Positions 11,440 to 22,148 of a stretch of 64,000 nt of DNA are shown piece after piece. A model generated the notes under the pieces. The model saw nothing but the letters and a program-made list of their open reading frames with translations. It had not been told where the DNA came from and did not search any database. The position numbers and the translations under genes are program-made. Source of the stretch: Tetranychus cinnabarinus (lineage: Eukaryota; Arthropoda; Arachnida; Trombidiformes; Tetranychidae). Numbering within the stretch: the first letter of the stretch is position 1; the number at the start of each line of letters is the position of its first letter. The stretch lies in assembly GCA_022266195.1 (NCBI GenBank), contig WHVY01000008.1, forward strand, positions 2,542,001 through 2,606,000. Reading direction: 5' to 3'.

Positions 11440-13620
11440 TCAAACAAAAATAGTTTCATCTTTTCTCTTTTTCTGTCCTGTAGATGCTCCTGGTTTATGT
11501 TGAGCATCAGGATGATTAGCTAATTCAGGGGGACAAGATGATACTGGACTTTGTTGCAACAGTTGTTTGAGATCATAGAACAGGTGAGAATCGTCTTTTG
11601 TACAGAAGGAAACAGCTTTACCAGTTAAACCAGCACGACCAGTACGACCAATACGATGAATATAATCTTCAATACTTTTAGCCATATCATAATTAATGAC
11701 AAGAGTAACATTTTTAACATCCAAACCTCTACCTGCAACATCAGTAGCTACAAGAATATCTTTCTCACCAGATTTCAAAGAAGATAAAGCAAATTCTCTC
11801 TGTTCTTGACCTTTACCACCATGCAGAGTACAGGCATTGTAACCAATTTTTTCCAAACTACGAGCCAAAACATCAGCTCCTTTCTTTTGGTTGACAAATA
11901 TCATGATTGGAGGTTCAACACCAGCTGACAAAGTTTGCATGAGTTTCTTTCGTTTATCTGATTCAGCAACAAGATATACAACTTGTTCAACTCTTTCAAC
12001 AGGTTTACCAGCTAAACCAATGGTGACCATTGCAGGACGACGTAGATAAGCTCGTGCCAATCTTTCCACACTTGGAGGCATAGTTGCTGTAAACATGACA
12101 GTTTGTCGATATTTATGTTTTGAATTAAAATTGGCAATCAATTTATCTTCATCTTCAGCATCATCAGTATCTGGTTTTAAATTTGTTACAGGCATAAAGT
12201 CGAGAATTTTTTTCAAATCAGGTTCAAAACCCATATCAATCATACGATCAGCTTCATCGAGAACAACATAAGTACATCGACTTAGAACCAAATAACGATT
12301 TTCAAGTACATCAATTAATCTACCAGGAGTTGCAATAACAATTTCACAACCTAATCGCAATTTGAAACCTTGCTCTTCTCGAGAAGAACCTCCAATTACT
12401 GAAACAGTTCGTATTTCTAATGCTTTAGCAAATTTGAGAGTTTCTTCTTCAATTTGTTGAGCCAATTCACGAGTAGGGGCTAAAATAATTGCATATGGTC
12501 CTTGGTCAATCTCCTCTTGACGGACTATCTTTGGTTGTGCAGTTATCCAAACAAGCAATGGAATCAAGAATGCAGCAGTTTTACCAGAACCCGTTTCAGC
12601 AACACCAATAATATCTCTATTCTGTAATCCAATTGGTATAGCTTGTCTTTGAATAGGAGTTGGTTCTTTGTATTTAAGTTCATTAATAATTTCTATTATT
12701 TCTTTAGGTAATCCTGATTCATCCCAATTTCTTATTGGATTCGGAATTTTCCCACCTTTAATTGCAATATTGTAATCTTCTCTAAATATTCTCCAATCTC
12801 TTTCTTTCATTTCAGTTAAACCTTTTTGAGTCCAATGACGATCATCCCAAGTTTGTTTCTCTTCCTTCTTTTTCATCTTTTCTAATCTATATTTTTCTTG
12901 TTCTTTCTCTTCATCAGTTCGTCGACGTTCCAATAATTCACCATAAAATCTTGATTGTTCTTTCTTCTGTTGTTTAAAATCAATACCAGCAATATGACCT
13001 CTTCCATACAATTGAATAGTATGTCTATCTTTATAAATTGGATTATAATCATCACTTGTATCTTCACCAGCATCCCAATCAAAAACAAATTTTCTCTCAT
13101 TTAATCGACGAAGTTTCTTTTTCTTTCTTGCAGCACCAAGGTATCGTTCCTTGATTGCATCAACTTCCCGCTTTTTATCCTTTTCCTTTGGTTCATTGTC
13201 ATCATCATCAGCAATTCTTTCTCTGTCTCTGTCTCTGTCTCTATCTCGATCTCTTTCCTTTTCTCGATCCCTGTCTCGATCTCTACCACGTCTATCGTCT
13301 CCTCTTCGATCTCTTCTGTCCCTTGAATCATCCATTCTTTTATTGTCATAGTCCATTCGATCATCTCTCATTTCTTTTCTTAATTTTTCCAAATATTGTT
13401 GTCGTTGTCGATTTGCTTCCTCAATCTTTTTCTTCATAGCAGCAGCTTGTTCTTCTCGACGTTGAATTGCCAATTTTTCACGTTCTTCTCTGGTTAAAAA
13501 TTTAGGTTTAATATCAACATTAGGAGCTAATTTAGATGTTGTTGCTTGTTGTTGTTGTTGTTGTTGTTGCTTTAATTTATCCTCTTCAGATTCGGTTAGT
13601 GTTGTAGCAGCAGTAGCCAT
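11440..13620 (-). CDS. DDX23: DDX23/PRP28 DEAD-box RNA helicase, copy 1
   Basis: Single exon, 726 residues from the ATG at 13618-13620 (MATAATTLTES); upstream in-frame codons lack ATG. Order: a Gln run (eight), a charged coil, an Arg-Asp dipeptide region (about 100-140), then the helicase: Q motif PTPIQRQAIP, motif I AETGSGKT (about 341), PTRELA, DEAD (about 455), TAT (about 511), ATDVAGRGLD and HRIGRTGR (about 655). Known role: U5 snRNP component that unwinds U1 from the 5' splice site during spliceosome activation. The protein matches copy 2 except for one glutamine in the Gln run. The insertion after the DEAD box (DTDDAEDEDK) is typical of PRP28. Confidence 0.95.
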   Translation of the reverse strand: MATAATTLTESEEDKLKQQQQQQQQATTSKLAPNVDIKPKFLTREEREKLAIQRREEQAAAMKKKIEEANRQRQQYLEKLRKEMRDDRMDYDNKRMDDSRDRRDRRGDDRRGRDRDRDREKERDRDRDRDRDRERIADDDDNEPKEKDKKREVDAIKERYLGAARKKKKLRRLNERKFVFDWDAGEDTSDDYNPIYKDRHTIQLYGRGHIAGIDFKQQKKEQSRFYGELLERRRTDEEKEQEKYRLEKMKKKEEKQTWDDRHWTQKGLTEMKERDWRIFREDYNIAIKGGKIPNPIRNWDESGLPKEIIEIINELKYKEPTPIQRQAIPIGLQNRDIIGVAETGSGKTAAFLIPLLVWITAQPKIVRQEEIDQGPYAIILAPTRELAQQIEEETLKFAKALEIRTVSVIGGSSREEQGFKLRLGCEIVIATPGRLIDVLENRYLVLSRCTYVVLDEADRMIDMGFEPDLKKILDFMPVTNLKPDTDDAEDEDKLIANFNSKHKYRQTVMFTATMPPSVERLARAYLRRPAMVTIGLAGKPVERVEQVVYLVAESDKRKKLMQTLSAGVEPPIMIFVNQKKGADVLARSLEKIGYNACTLHGGKGQEQREFALSSLKSGEKDILVATDVAGRGLDVKNVTLVINYDMAKSIEDYIHRIGRTGRAGLTGKAVSFCTKDDSHLFYDLKQLLQQSPVSSCPPELANHPDAQHKPGASTGQKKRKDETIFV

Positions 13621-14122
13621 GATTGATGATGAATAAGAACACAACTATGATGCACAGTAAACAATGATAAAACTTTTGGTATGAACTTTTGGTAACAAGT
13701 TTGGTATGATCACTAACAATTGACACAATATAATCAACAAAATTGAATGACAAACATACAAGCAACAAACATGTCTCACAGCTGATAACCCAAAACTGAA
13801 CTCAACGCCATCCATTGGAAGAAACTTCATACAAATAACCAGCTAATAAACAGAAATATCAAGTCAATAAATTATTTATTCAAGAATCAAGAATATTTTC
13901 CAATGTAAAAGTGTAAATCAATTGATAAAACAAATTAAGCATTTATCATCATAAATTTCAATTCAAGTCTCAAGATAAAAACAAAAAATGAAAGCAATAA
14001 TAAAACTTCTTTTCTCAAATATGTATTGGCCCTGAAAAGGGCCGTTTTTTGGTTATATGAGGTAAATTAGGTGATCATGATGGAGGATGAAGGATGATGA
14101 TTATTTATTATGATGGAATTGT
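13621..14122. other. DDX23 5' flank and H2B 3' UTR
   Basis: Upstream sequence of DDX23 copy 1 plus the 3' UTR of H2B, including the stem-loop at 14,028-14,043. A 61-codon frame ending at 13,645 is preserved in both arms, but it overlaps the probable 5' UTR and is explained by arm similarity rather than coding. Confidence 0.6.
14028..14043 (-). terminator. Histone 3' stem-loop, H2B copy 1
   Basis: Minus strand reads GGCCCTTTTCAGGGCC: a 6-bp stem and TTTC-type loop, the SLBP-binding element of replication-dependent histone mRNAs. A purine-rich tract (GAGAAAAGAAG) just downstream is a good U7-type histone downstream element. Confidence 0.95.
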
Positions 14123-14497
14123 TTATTTAGATGAAGTGTATTTGGTGACAGCTTTGGTTCCTTCAGAAACGGCGTGCTTAGCCAATTCACCAGGAAGGAG
14201 AAGTCGGACAGCGGTTTGGATCTCCCTGGATGTGATGGTTGATCGCTTGTTATAGTGGGCCAATCGGGAAGCCTCAGCAGCAATTCTTTCGAAAATATCG
14301 TTGACAAAGGAATTCATGATAGACATGGCTTTAGATGAGATACCAGTATCTGGATGAACTTGCTTCAACACTTTGTAGATATAGATGGAGAAGGATTCCT
14401 TTCGTCGTTTCTTCTTCTTTTTCTTGTCGGTAGCTCGTACAGCTTTTTGGGCCTTACCGGCTTTCTTAACAGCTTTACCTGATGGTTGAGGAGGCAT
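14123..14497 (-). CDS. H2B: Histone H2B, copy 1
   Basis: Intronless, 124 residues, ATG at 14495-14497. The basic tail (MPPQPSGKAVKKAGKAQK, then a Lys/Arg run) leads into the histone fold (SFSIYIYKVLKQVHPDTGIS onward) and the conserved C-terminus AVTKYTSSK, which holds the ubiquitin-accepting lysine. With no intron and a 3' stem-loop it is replication-dependent. It is divergent from H2A across a 404-bp promoter. The protein is identical to copy 2. Confidence 0.98.
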   Translation of the reverse strand: MPPQPSGKAVKKAGKAQKAVRATDKKKKKKRRKESFSIYIYKVLKQVHPDTGISSKAMSIMNSFVNDIFERIAAEASRLAHYNKRSTITSREIQTAVRLLLPGELAKHAVSEGTKAVTKYTSSK

Positions 14498-14901
14498 AGT
14501 TATGAATAGATTAGATGATGAATGAACTTAATTCAAAAAATGAAAACAAAATCAATAATAAAAATTACTATAAAGTAATTTTACTCAAATTTCAAATGAT
14601 GACAACTAAAGCCATCACTTTACTTTTTATACTTCAGTATAGGGTGTTTAACTATAAGTTTACCTAAACGAGGACTCATCTTTACTCCTATTGGTTGTTG
14701 CTATAACTACGCTCATTCTTATTGGTTGGTGACTTAAACTCCTTTAGGCTAAAGTATATAAGCTAACTTGATTGTTGTTGTTCACTCTATCTCATAAGTT
14801 GTCAGCTGTTTAAAGTATTTACATTTTAACAAATTTTATCAAATTTTGTTTCATTTTCTTTGAAAATTTCACCCAACACTATTCAATAATATTAACTAAT
14901 C
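14498..14901. promoter_or_regulatory. Bidirectional H2B/H2A promoter, left arm
   Basis: TATATA at 14,755-14,760 serves H2A; CTTTTTATA at 14,623-14,631 is a TATA box in the H2B direction. Two ATTGG (inverted CCAAT) motifs lie at 14,690-14,694 and 14,721-14,725. The bipartite motif AGTTTACC-NN-AACGAGGACTCA sits at 14,657-14,678 on the plus strand and recurs in the H3 promoter. Confidence 0.8.
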
Positions 14902-15276
14902 ATGTCTGGACGTGGTAAAGGAGGAAAAGTCAAGTCAAAGGCAAAGTCACGATCATCTCGTGCAGGTCTTCAATTCCCTGTTGGTAGGATTCATCGTCTC
15001 CTAAGAAAGGGAAATTATGCTGAACGAGTTGGTGCTGGTGCTCCAGTTTACTTGGCTGCCGTTCTTGAATATTTGGCTGCTGAAGTTTTAGAATTGGCTG
15101 GTAATGCTGCCAGAGATAACAAGAAGACTCGTATCATCCCCCGTCATCTTCAACTTGCCATCAGAAACGACGAAGAATTGAACAAGCTTCTTGCTGGTGT
15201 TACCATTGCTCAAGGTGGTGTTTTACCAAACATTCAAGCTGTTCTTTTACCAAAAAAGAGTGACAAGAAAGCTTAA
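14902..15276 (+). CDS. H2A: Histone H2A, copy 1
   Basis: Intronless, 124 residues. Starts SGRGKGGKVKSKAKSRSSRAGLQ and carries the H2A signature AGLQFPVGRIHR, the acidic-patch helix (AAVLEYLAAEVLELAGNAARDN) and the docking segment. It ends LLPKKSDKKA with no SQ motif, so it is canonical H2A and not H2AX or H2A.Z. A 3' stem-loop follows about 100 bases after the stop. One synonymous difference (TTG/CTG Leu) from copy 2 was seen. Confidence 0.98.
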   Translation: MSGRGKGGKVKSKAKSRSSRAGLQFPVGRIHRLLRKGNYAERVGAGAPVYLAAVLEYLAAEVLELAGNAARDNKKTRIIPRHLQLAIRNDEELNKLLAGVTIAQGGVLPNIQAVLLPKKSDKKA

Positions 15277-15372
15277 TCACCTTTAACAACCATCATAATA
15301 ACATAATCATCATCCTCTTCATCTTTCATCATGATCATCCTTTACATTATATACTTCATATAACCAAAAAAC

Positions 15373-15388
15373 GGCCCTTTTCAGGGCC
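15373..15388 (+). terminator. Histone 3' stem-loop, H2A copy 1
   Basis: GGCCCTTTTCAGGGCC, the same loop as H2B, followed by CAATACATATTTGAGAAAAGAAG-type sequence containing the purine-rich downstream element. Confidence 0.95.
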
Positions 15389-15583
15389 AATACATATTTG
15401 AGAAAAGAAGTTTTTATAATTCTGTTTAATCAAATCTTGTCTTTAACTTGTCTTTGACTTGTATTTTATTCATAATCATGTCTTGTCTTATCCATTTCGT
15501 TAATAAATTAATTTATTAAACATACATGTAGTTCTTGTTCTTTGATAAATATTAGTAAATAATTTAAGAATATAAATTATGAG

Positions 15584-15886
15584 TTAGAATGAATGAAGAG
15601 ATAAATGAAAAAATGAATGAAATATCTTTTTATACAATTGAATATTATGTCTATCTTTAAATATTGGAGCATCCCAATCAAAGACAAATTTTCTTTCATT
15701 TAATCCACGAAGTTTCTTTTTCTTTCTTGCAGCACCAAGGTATCGTTCCTTGATTGCATCAACTTCCCGCTCCAACTTATCCTTTTCCTTTGGTTCATTG
15801 TCATCATCATCAGCAATTCTTTCTCGATCCTTGTCTCGATCTCTATGATGCAAACAATGATTACATTCTCTGTGAATATTCTTCAA
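15584..15886 (-). pseudogene. Decayed fragment of DDX23 N-terminal region, left arm
   Basis: The minus-strand frame reads the Arg-Asp and acidic region of DDX23 (ERIADDDDNEPKEKDK, then AIKERYLGAARKKKKL and NERKFVFDWDAP), corresponding to roughly residues 125-200. It lacks everything after that, including all helicase motifs, and the start region is deleted. Its 5' flank also resembles the DDX23 5' flank. The matching remnant in the right arm is at 29,603-29,871, so the partial duplication is older than the inverted duplication. Confidence 0.9.
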
Positions 15887-16183
15887 TTTTGATTAAGTTA
15901 ATCTTCAGTTAATCACTAACAATTGGCTAACAAAATATACTTACAAGCATTGAGCAACAAGACTGTAAATGTAACAAGAACCAAGAGTCAGAGAAAAGAA
16001 AGATTATAAAGTAAACTTCAATATATATTTTCATAGATCGACACCTTTATTAATTAAAATATACATTATTACTGACAATCTAAAATAAAATATGATCTTG
16101 AATCATGTCAATGAAATGTCAATAAAGTCAAGTTGTTTGAGAAAATAAAACTAATATAACAATCTTTTAACAAATAAGTATTT
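15887..16183. other. Spacer between DDX23 remnant and H3
   Basis: AT-rich; the part near 15,887-15,960 resembles the DDX23 5' flank. No gene seen. It differs more between arms than the neighbouring histone genes do. Confidence 0.5.
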
Positions 16184-16199
16184 GGCCCTGATAAGGGCC
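16184..16199 (-). terminator. Histone 3' stem-loop, H3 copy 1
   Basis: Minus strand reads GGCCCTTATCAGGGCC; the loop has TTAT in place of the TTTT of the H2A/H2B elements. It lies 128 bases past the H3 stop. Confidence 0.95.
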
Positions 16200-16326
16200 G
16201 TTTTTGTTTTATAATGAGATCAAATGAATATGATCATGATGAGGAAAGGTGGGATAAATGGATGAGAGAGGGTGAGAGGTTAAGGGATAGATGAATGGAT
16301 GTATGAGGAAATGATGGACAGTTCAC

Positions 16327-17114
<788 letters not shown>

Positions 17115-17927
17115 ATGGATAAAGAATCAAATTGTGAATCTATTGAAATCATTGTTGATGAAATTAGTGAACAAGAACAGGCTGCTATGAAGACAATGGG
17201 TTTACCATCACATTTTTCTTCATCAAAAAAATATGATAAATCAAAGAAACAACTAAAGCAACATGGAAAGGTAAAAAAAAGTCTATGTAAATATTGGCAT
17301 CAAAGATATCGTTTATTTTCTCGCTTTGATCAAGGTATTAAACTTGATAAAGAATCATGGTATTCAGTGACTCCAGAAATGATTGCTTTACATATTGCTT
17401 CAAGATGTGTTAAAGATGATAATTACAGAGTAATAATGGATCCTTTTTGTGGTGTTGGTGGAAATATTATTCAATTTGCTTCTTTTTCAAAAAATGTTTT
17501 CATCATTGCCAGTGATATTGACCCAAAAAAAGTATCAATGGCCAAACATAATGCTTCAATTTATGATGTATCTCATCGTATTGCCTTCATGGTTGGCGAT
17601 TTTTTCAATATCATCAAAACAATCAAAATACATGTTGATTGTATCTTCTTAAGTCCTCCATGGGGTGGACCAGATTATTTAAAACAAGACAACTATTCGT
17701 TATCATCTATGACACCAGATGGATTCAACATTTATAATGCTGCTAAAAAATATATTACTCCAAACATTGCTTTCCTATTACCAAGAAATATTGACAGAGA
17801 TGATTTAAATTCACTTTTACAACCTGGAGAATTTATTGAAATTGAACAAAATTTAATTAATGATAAACCCAAAACAGTTACAGCATATTTTGGTGATCTT
17901 GCCAAACAAGATTTGTTGCAATCCTAA
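17115..17927 (+). CDS. TGS1: TGS1 trimethylguanosine synthase, intact copy
   Basis: Single exon, 270 residues, about the size of the catalytic core only (vertebrate TGS1 has a long N-terminal extension). It shows KYWHQRYRLFSRFDQGIKLD (59-78), SAM-binding motif I DPFCGVGGN (109-117), D134 in SDIDP, and the catalytic SPPWGGP (180-186), whose Trp stacks on m7G. Known role: hypermethylates the m7G cap of snRNAs and snoRNAs to the 2,2,7-trimethyl form. It begins 377 bases from H3 on the opposite strand. Confidence 0.95.
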   Translation: MDKESNCESIEIIVDEISEQEQAAMKTMGLPSHFSSSKKYDKSKKQLKQHGKVKKSLCKYWHQRYRLFSRFDQGIKLDKESWYSVTPEMIALHIASRCVKDDNYRVIMDPFCGVGGNIIQFASFSKNVFIIASDIDPKKVSMAKHNASIYDVSHRIAFMVGDFFNIIKTIKIHVDCIFLSPPWGGPDYLKQDNYSLSSMTPDGFNIYNAAKKYITPNIAFLLPRNIDRDDLNSLLQPGEFIEIEQNLINDKPKTVTAYFGDLAKQDLLQS

Positions 17928-18440
17928 TACTTGAGTTAAACCAATGTTTCATTTTTTGGTCGTTCATCTTTCATAACATAATTGCATTATTATATCATTT
18001 TATGATTGTTTCATTATCCATGTCCATTTTTTATTACAAATCATCTTGTGATATTATTCATAGATGTTATTAATTAAATTCACTTTGAAACAGGTTCATT
18101 TTGATTCACACAAATTTTTTTCTTAGCTTTCATTGGTGAACTTTTTATGAACACTTGTAAGTTTTTTCTGTTTGTGCTTAATAATTTAAATAATTTTTAC
18201 TTTTAATTTTCATCTTTTTACTCTATTTTTCAAGAGTTCATCAGCTTAAGAACTTAACCAATAAGTTCTTTTATTTATAAAGAGCTTATTGATTTTGGTA
18301 AAAAATTCAATTTTGGCGCTTTCTCGATCTCTTGCATACAAGCTGGATTTGTTTACCATTTGCACGGCTCATAAGTCACTTGTGGTTTAAACTCTGTTTA
18401 AGTATATTATGGTTTAGTTTTTGGCTCGTTTTTTCAAGAA
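17928..18440. other. TGS1 3' flank, arm inner edge, NIPP1 promoter
   Basis: Similarity to the right arm continues to about 18,095, then ends. The remainder is the 5' flank of NIPP1. No other gene seen. Confidence 0.6.
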
Positions 18441-19981
18441 ATGTCAACACCGACAGAATCGATTCCTACTTCATCACATTATCAAGTTCCTAATTGGTAA
18501 GTTTTTCAAATAACAATTCAATGTAAACTCTATTCTCATTGTGATTTCGTCTTTTTTAACACAGGGCTGGAATACCTCCATCAGGGTTCCACTTAGATGT
18601 TTATAAAGAAGGCAAATTGTTTCAGGTTCGTATCTATTTCTCAATAGATTGATTAGTTGTTATCATTTATGCATTATAAATGAAGGCACATAGAAGATGA
18701 TTGGTGTTACTGGTGAACAATTAATTACATTGATTGTTCACTTTTTAGGCAATTAACATCAGGTATACGATATGTGCAAGATCGATTTAACTTTTCTCTT
18801 ATCGAGGATTGTTGTCAAAAGTGGTCAATGTAAAACTTTATAAAGTGCTTAGCTTTTCTATATTGGCTTTTGATACAAATTTAATTTCCATTTGTTTCCC
18901 TTTCGCAGAAAATCATGATCGATGAGAAAAAATGCTATCATTTTGGACGAAACCCGACTCTGAATGATATTTGTATTGATCACCAATCTTGTTCGAGGAT
19001 CCATGCTGCTTTGGTTTATCATAAACATCTCAGTAGAGCTTTTTTAGTAGATCTTGGCAGCAGTAAGTTAACTAAATTGCTTTGAATAGTCCATATCCGA
19101 GTCTAATGATCGTTTTGTTTCCATTAAGCGCATGGATCTTTTATTGGCAATGTTCGTCTTGAAGCTCATAAACCAACTCAATTACCTGTAAACAGTACAT
19201 TTCATTTTGGAGCATCTACTCGATATTATTATCTTCGCGAAAAACCAAACGCTAGCAATATATCTAACTCTGATGGTGATGCAAATTCAGAAAATGTCGA
19301 CTATGGACATCTCAACTTGCCTGATTCGGAACTAGAATTAGATGTAAGTAATGACATAATTGACGGAAATTACATCGATATAAGTTACAATGAACCAATA
19401 AGCTAGAATATGAATTTACCATCTATATTACTAATTATTTTTTTTATTTTCTGCAGAACTTGACTGAATTCAACACTGTTCATAATAAGCGTATAAGCAT
19501 GATGGGAATAAAAGAAAGTGACAAAGTTCGGGCTGGCCCTCGTACAATATTAGTAAGATTTAAAGAAGAAGAAGAAATAATAAACCCAGAAGATATTGAT
19601 CCAAGTGTTGGAAAATTCCGAAATTTAGTCCAAACAACGGTTATTCCCAGAAAGAAGATGAAACTAGACTCATCATTGGGATTGAATCAGAATGAAGTTA
19701 AATCATCTCATATCTTGAAACCTCAAATCGACTCAACATCTCATCATTCATCTGCTTTAAATCCAATTTTTTCAACTTCACTTTCCCTCAAACTTGGTAT
19801 ACCATTACCAAATTCAGCCCCTGATGTGGATCTTGAAACGAGTCCCGAAAAAATTCCTGAGCTCCCAGCAAAACAGCTAACTGCTGTTGAACCGATCGAA
19901 AGTATCGGTGGAATGGGTCTTCCTAAGAAAAAGAAATATGCCAAAGAAGCGTGGCCTGGACGTAGACCCCCTCTTCTTTAA
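18441..19981 (+). CDS. PPP1R8: NIPP1 (nuclear inhibitor of protein phosphatase 1)
   Basis: Five exons: 18441-18496, 18565-18625, 18909-19062, 19129-19343, 19457-19981; all GT-AG, total 336 residues (human 351). The FHA domain spans about 19-130 with FGRN (51-54), SCSRIHAAL (66-74) and STHGSFIGN. After it come IINPEDIDPSVGKFRN and a basic MGLPKKKKYAKEAWPG tail, both strongly conserved in the family. Known role: nuclear scaffold that binds PP1 and, through FHA, phosphorylated splicing factors and other partners. The PP1-docking RVxF site appears as L194-V-R-F197, without the usual basic first residue. It lies in the spacer of the inverted duplication and is single copy here. Confidence 0.95.
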
Positions 19982-21198
19982 TAGTAACCTATGATCTTAC
20001 CAATTCGGTTAATGTAACTGTCTTAGGTAATTGTAAAATCTGCTAAATTATATCCCATGTCAAAATTACCCAACTTTGCCTCATTAAACTGATTTTCATT
20101 GTAAACTGCTTCATTGCTGATAAATTATAGTTTAATAACAATTTTTAAACTTCACTTTCATCTATTCAATTGATCAAACAAGTCATTCCAACAAGTATCG
20201 ACAAAATAACTTCAAAAATGTCTGGAAAGTGACCTGAAAAATCATTGTTTATTAATTCATTAAAATATATTTCAATTGTTCCAATTATTCGCATTTTAAG
20301 GATGTCAATTTATATTCCAATTGTACATATGAGCCATGTAATGAGCCGATATTTGAATACCATTTTATGAATATGTCCAACTTTGATTTCTATTATTCGA
20401 TTTTTGATGGTTAAATGGTCTTGAATAAAAATAGTTATCTTGAAAATCCCGATTGATTAGCAAGATTATTAATCAAGATCTCAACTATTTCTGCATTGAT
20501 CAAACTATCCTTGAAAAAATATTTGATTTAAAGTGGCCAAGGTTAAGTCTAACATGATAGAATCGATAAAACGTTTGTTAATTGTTTAACTAGCAGTCTC
20601 AAAAAGTCAGTTAATTACTTTATTCCCTCTTGGAGCGCACATATTTTCTGTGTTGTGTTAATCTAAAACAGCATCTGGTAGCTTCTTGAGCAATTATTTA
20701 TGATAAATCAGTTCTTATCACAATTATCAGGCTCGATTGTCAATTAGATTGAAATGAAATAAAATACATGCATCTAGCATGATTCGATGCAAAAGCAATC
20801 ATTCGCATGGGTAGCAATAATCGATTTCCAGATTAATCAGTAACTGATAATTCAGTGAGAAGTGAATGTTATCATCATTTGATCATAGGATTGCAGTGGA
20901 TTTTATCCATATAAGATTTCAGTGTCATTATTTAACAGATTAATTTATGGTTGTTAAGCTTTGATAAACTTTTAATCATCAAATGGATTAACAATTTTAC
21001 TACTCTTCTTCAATTATCATTTACTTTTTTAATGAAACTTTAAACTCTTCCATAAAATTCAAATTATTGGTGTTCAAGTGCACATTTTTTGTCCTCTTTA
21101 ATTCTCAATGAGGATTGTGTAAGTCAACAGCAACAGCTCTCTTCATTTTCCCATCAAACTGTGCTTATTCTTCACTAGTCTCTGTTTTAAAGTTCACC
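19982..21198. other. Intergenic, no gene seen
   Basis: AT-rich 1.2 kb between NIPP1 and the PTP4A gene, probably the NIPP1 3' UTR plus the PTP4A promoter and 5' UTR. No reading frame or repeat stands out. Confidence 0.6.
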
Positions 21199-22135
21199 AT
21201 GGTTCAGAAGGATAACATTTCTTCAATAATTTCGCCCCTGGTTCGCCCAGGTCCATCGGATATTAGCTACAAAGATATGAGATTTCTCATCATGGACAGG
21301 CCAACAGACAACACTTTGAACATTTTCATAGAGGTAATTATAGTGTCCTAAATCTCCTCCTTATTCCTATTTCTTTACATTTCTGTTTTAATCATTTCAA
21401 TCTATGTTAACACTCCTATAAACCAATATATTAACCTGACCTAACCCCGCAAAAATGCTTAAGAGTTCAATTTTTGATCTAATTTTATGGCCATTTTGTC
21501 ATGAGGTTAAACCCTCAGCCTCGCTTATTTAGTGCGTTAAATATGTTTAATTTTACACTCAATGTATATCCATTTCCTATCTGTGGTCTCAATCATTTCT
21601 GCTATAAATATCTTTTTCTTTTCATCATCAATTGTACATTAAATAACCTTGTTGTCCTCTTTTTCTTTGCTTCCTACTCTTCTTTCGCACCCTGTTTCAT
21701 TTTTTTCTCTTTCTCTTTCACCAGGAACTCAAAAAAAGAAATATTCGAGATGTTGTTCGTGTCTGTGAACCAACTTATAGGACTGATTTATTAGCAAAGG
21801 AGGGCATCAATATACATGATTGGCAATTTGATGATGGATCACCACCACCTCAGCATGTAGTTGAGGCATGGTTTGACTTATTAAAGACGAGATTTCGAGA
21901 GGATCCCAACAGCTGTATTGCAGTACACTGTGTTGCTGGTCTTGGTAGAGCTCCAGTGTTAGTTGCTCTAGCATTGATTGAACTGGGTATGCAATATGAA
22001 GATGCCATAGATTTGATTCGTCAAAAGAGGAGGGGAGCAATAAATGCTCGGCAATTATCATATCTTGCTGAGTACCGTCCCAAGTCTCGGCTCAAGACAA
22101 AGGCACGACAGGCTCATAAGTGTCTATTGAATTAA
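21199..22135 (+). CDS. PTP4A: PTP4A/PRL protein tyrosine phosphatase
   Basis: Two exons: 21199-21333 and 21725-22135; 181 residues (human PRLs 173). It shows the PRL hallmark VRVCEPTY (Cys59, the redox partner), the WQFDDGSPPP loop with the general-acid Asp (81/82), and the P-loop HCVAGLGRAP with nucleophile C114 and R120; Ala after the Arg is PRL-typical. A basic tail (KSRLKTKARQAHK) ends in CLLN, a CaaX-like prenylation box, instead of the vertebrate CCVQ. Known role: membrane-anchored phosphatase that binds CNNM magnesium transporters. It ends 13 bases from the convergent serpin stop codon. Confidence 0.95.
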
Positions 22136-22148
22136 GGTGATTCTCTCA

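Noticed and set aside
12882..13439. Frames of Ser/Leu, Ile/Met or His/Leu repeats opposite and overlapping DDX23 (also 32,030-32,368)
   Set aside because: Shadow frames of the Arg-Asp codon repeat; present in both arms only because the arms are copies.
13621..13644. N-terminal extension of DDX23 copies (eight codons) and of Notchless (34,666-34,707)
   Set aside because: The apparent starts are TTG, not ATG; the first ATG in frame matches the conserved N-termini.
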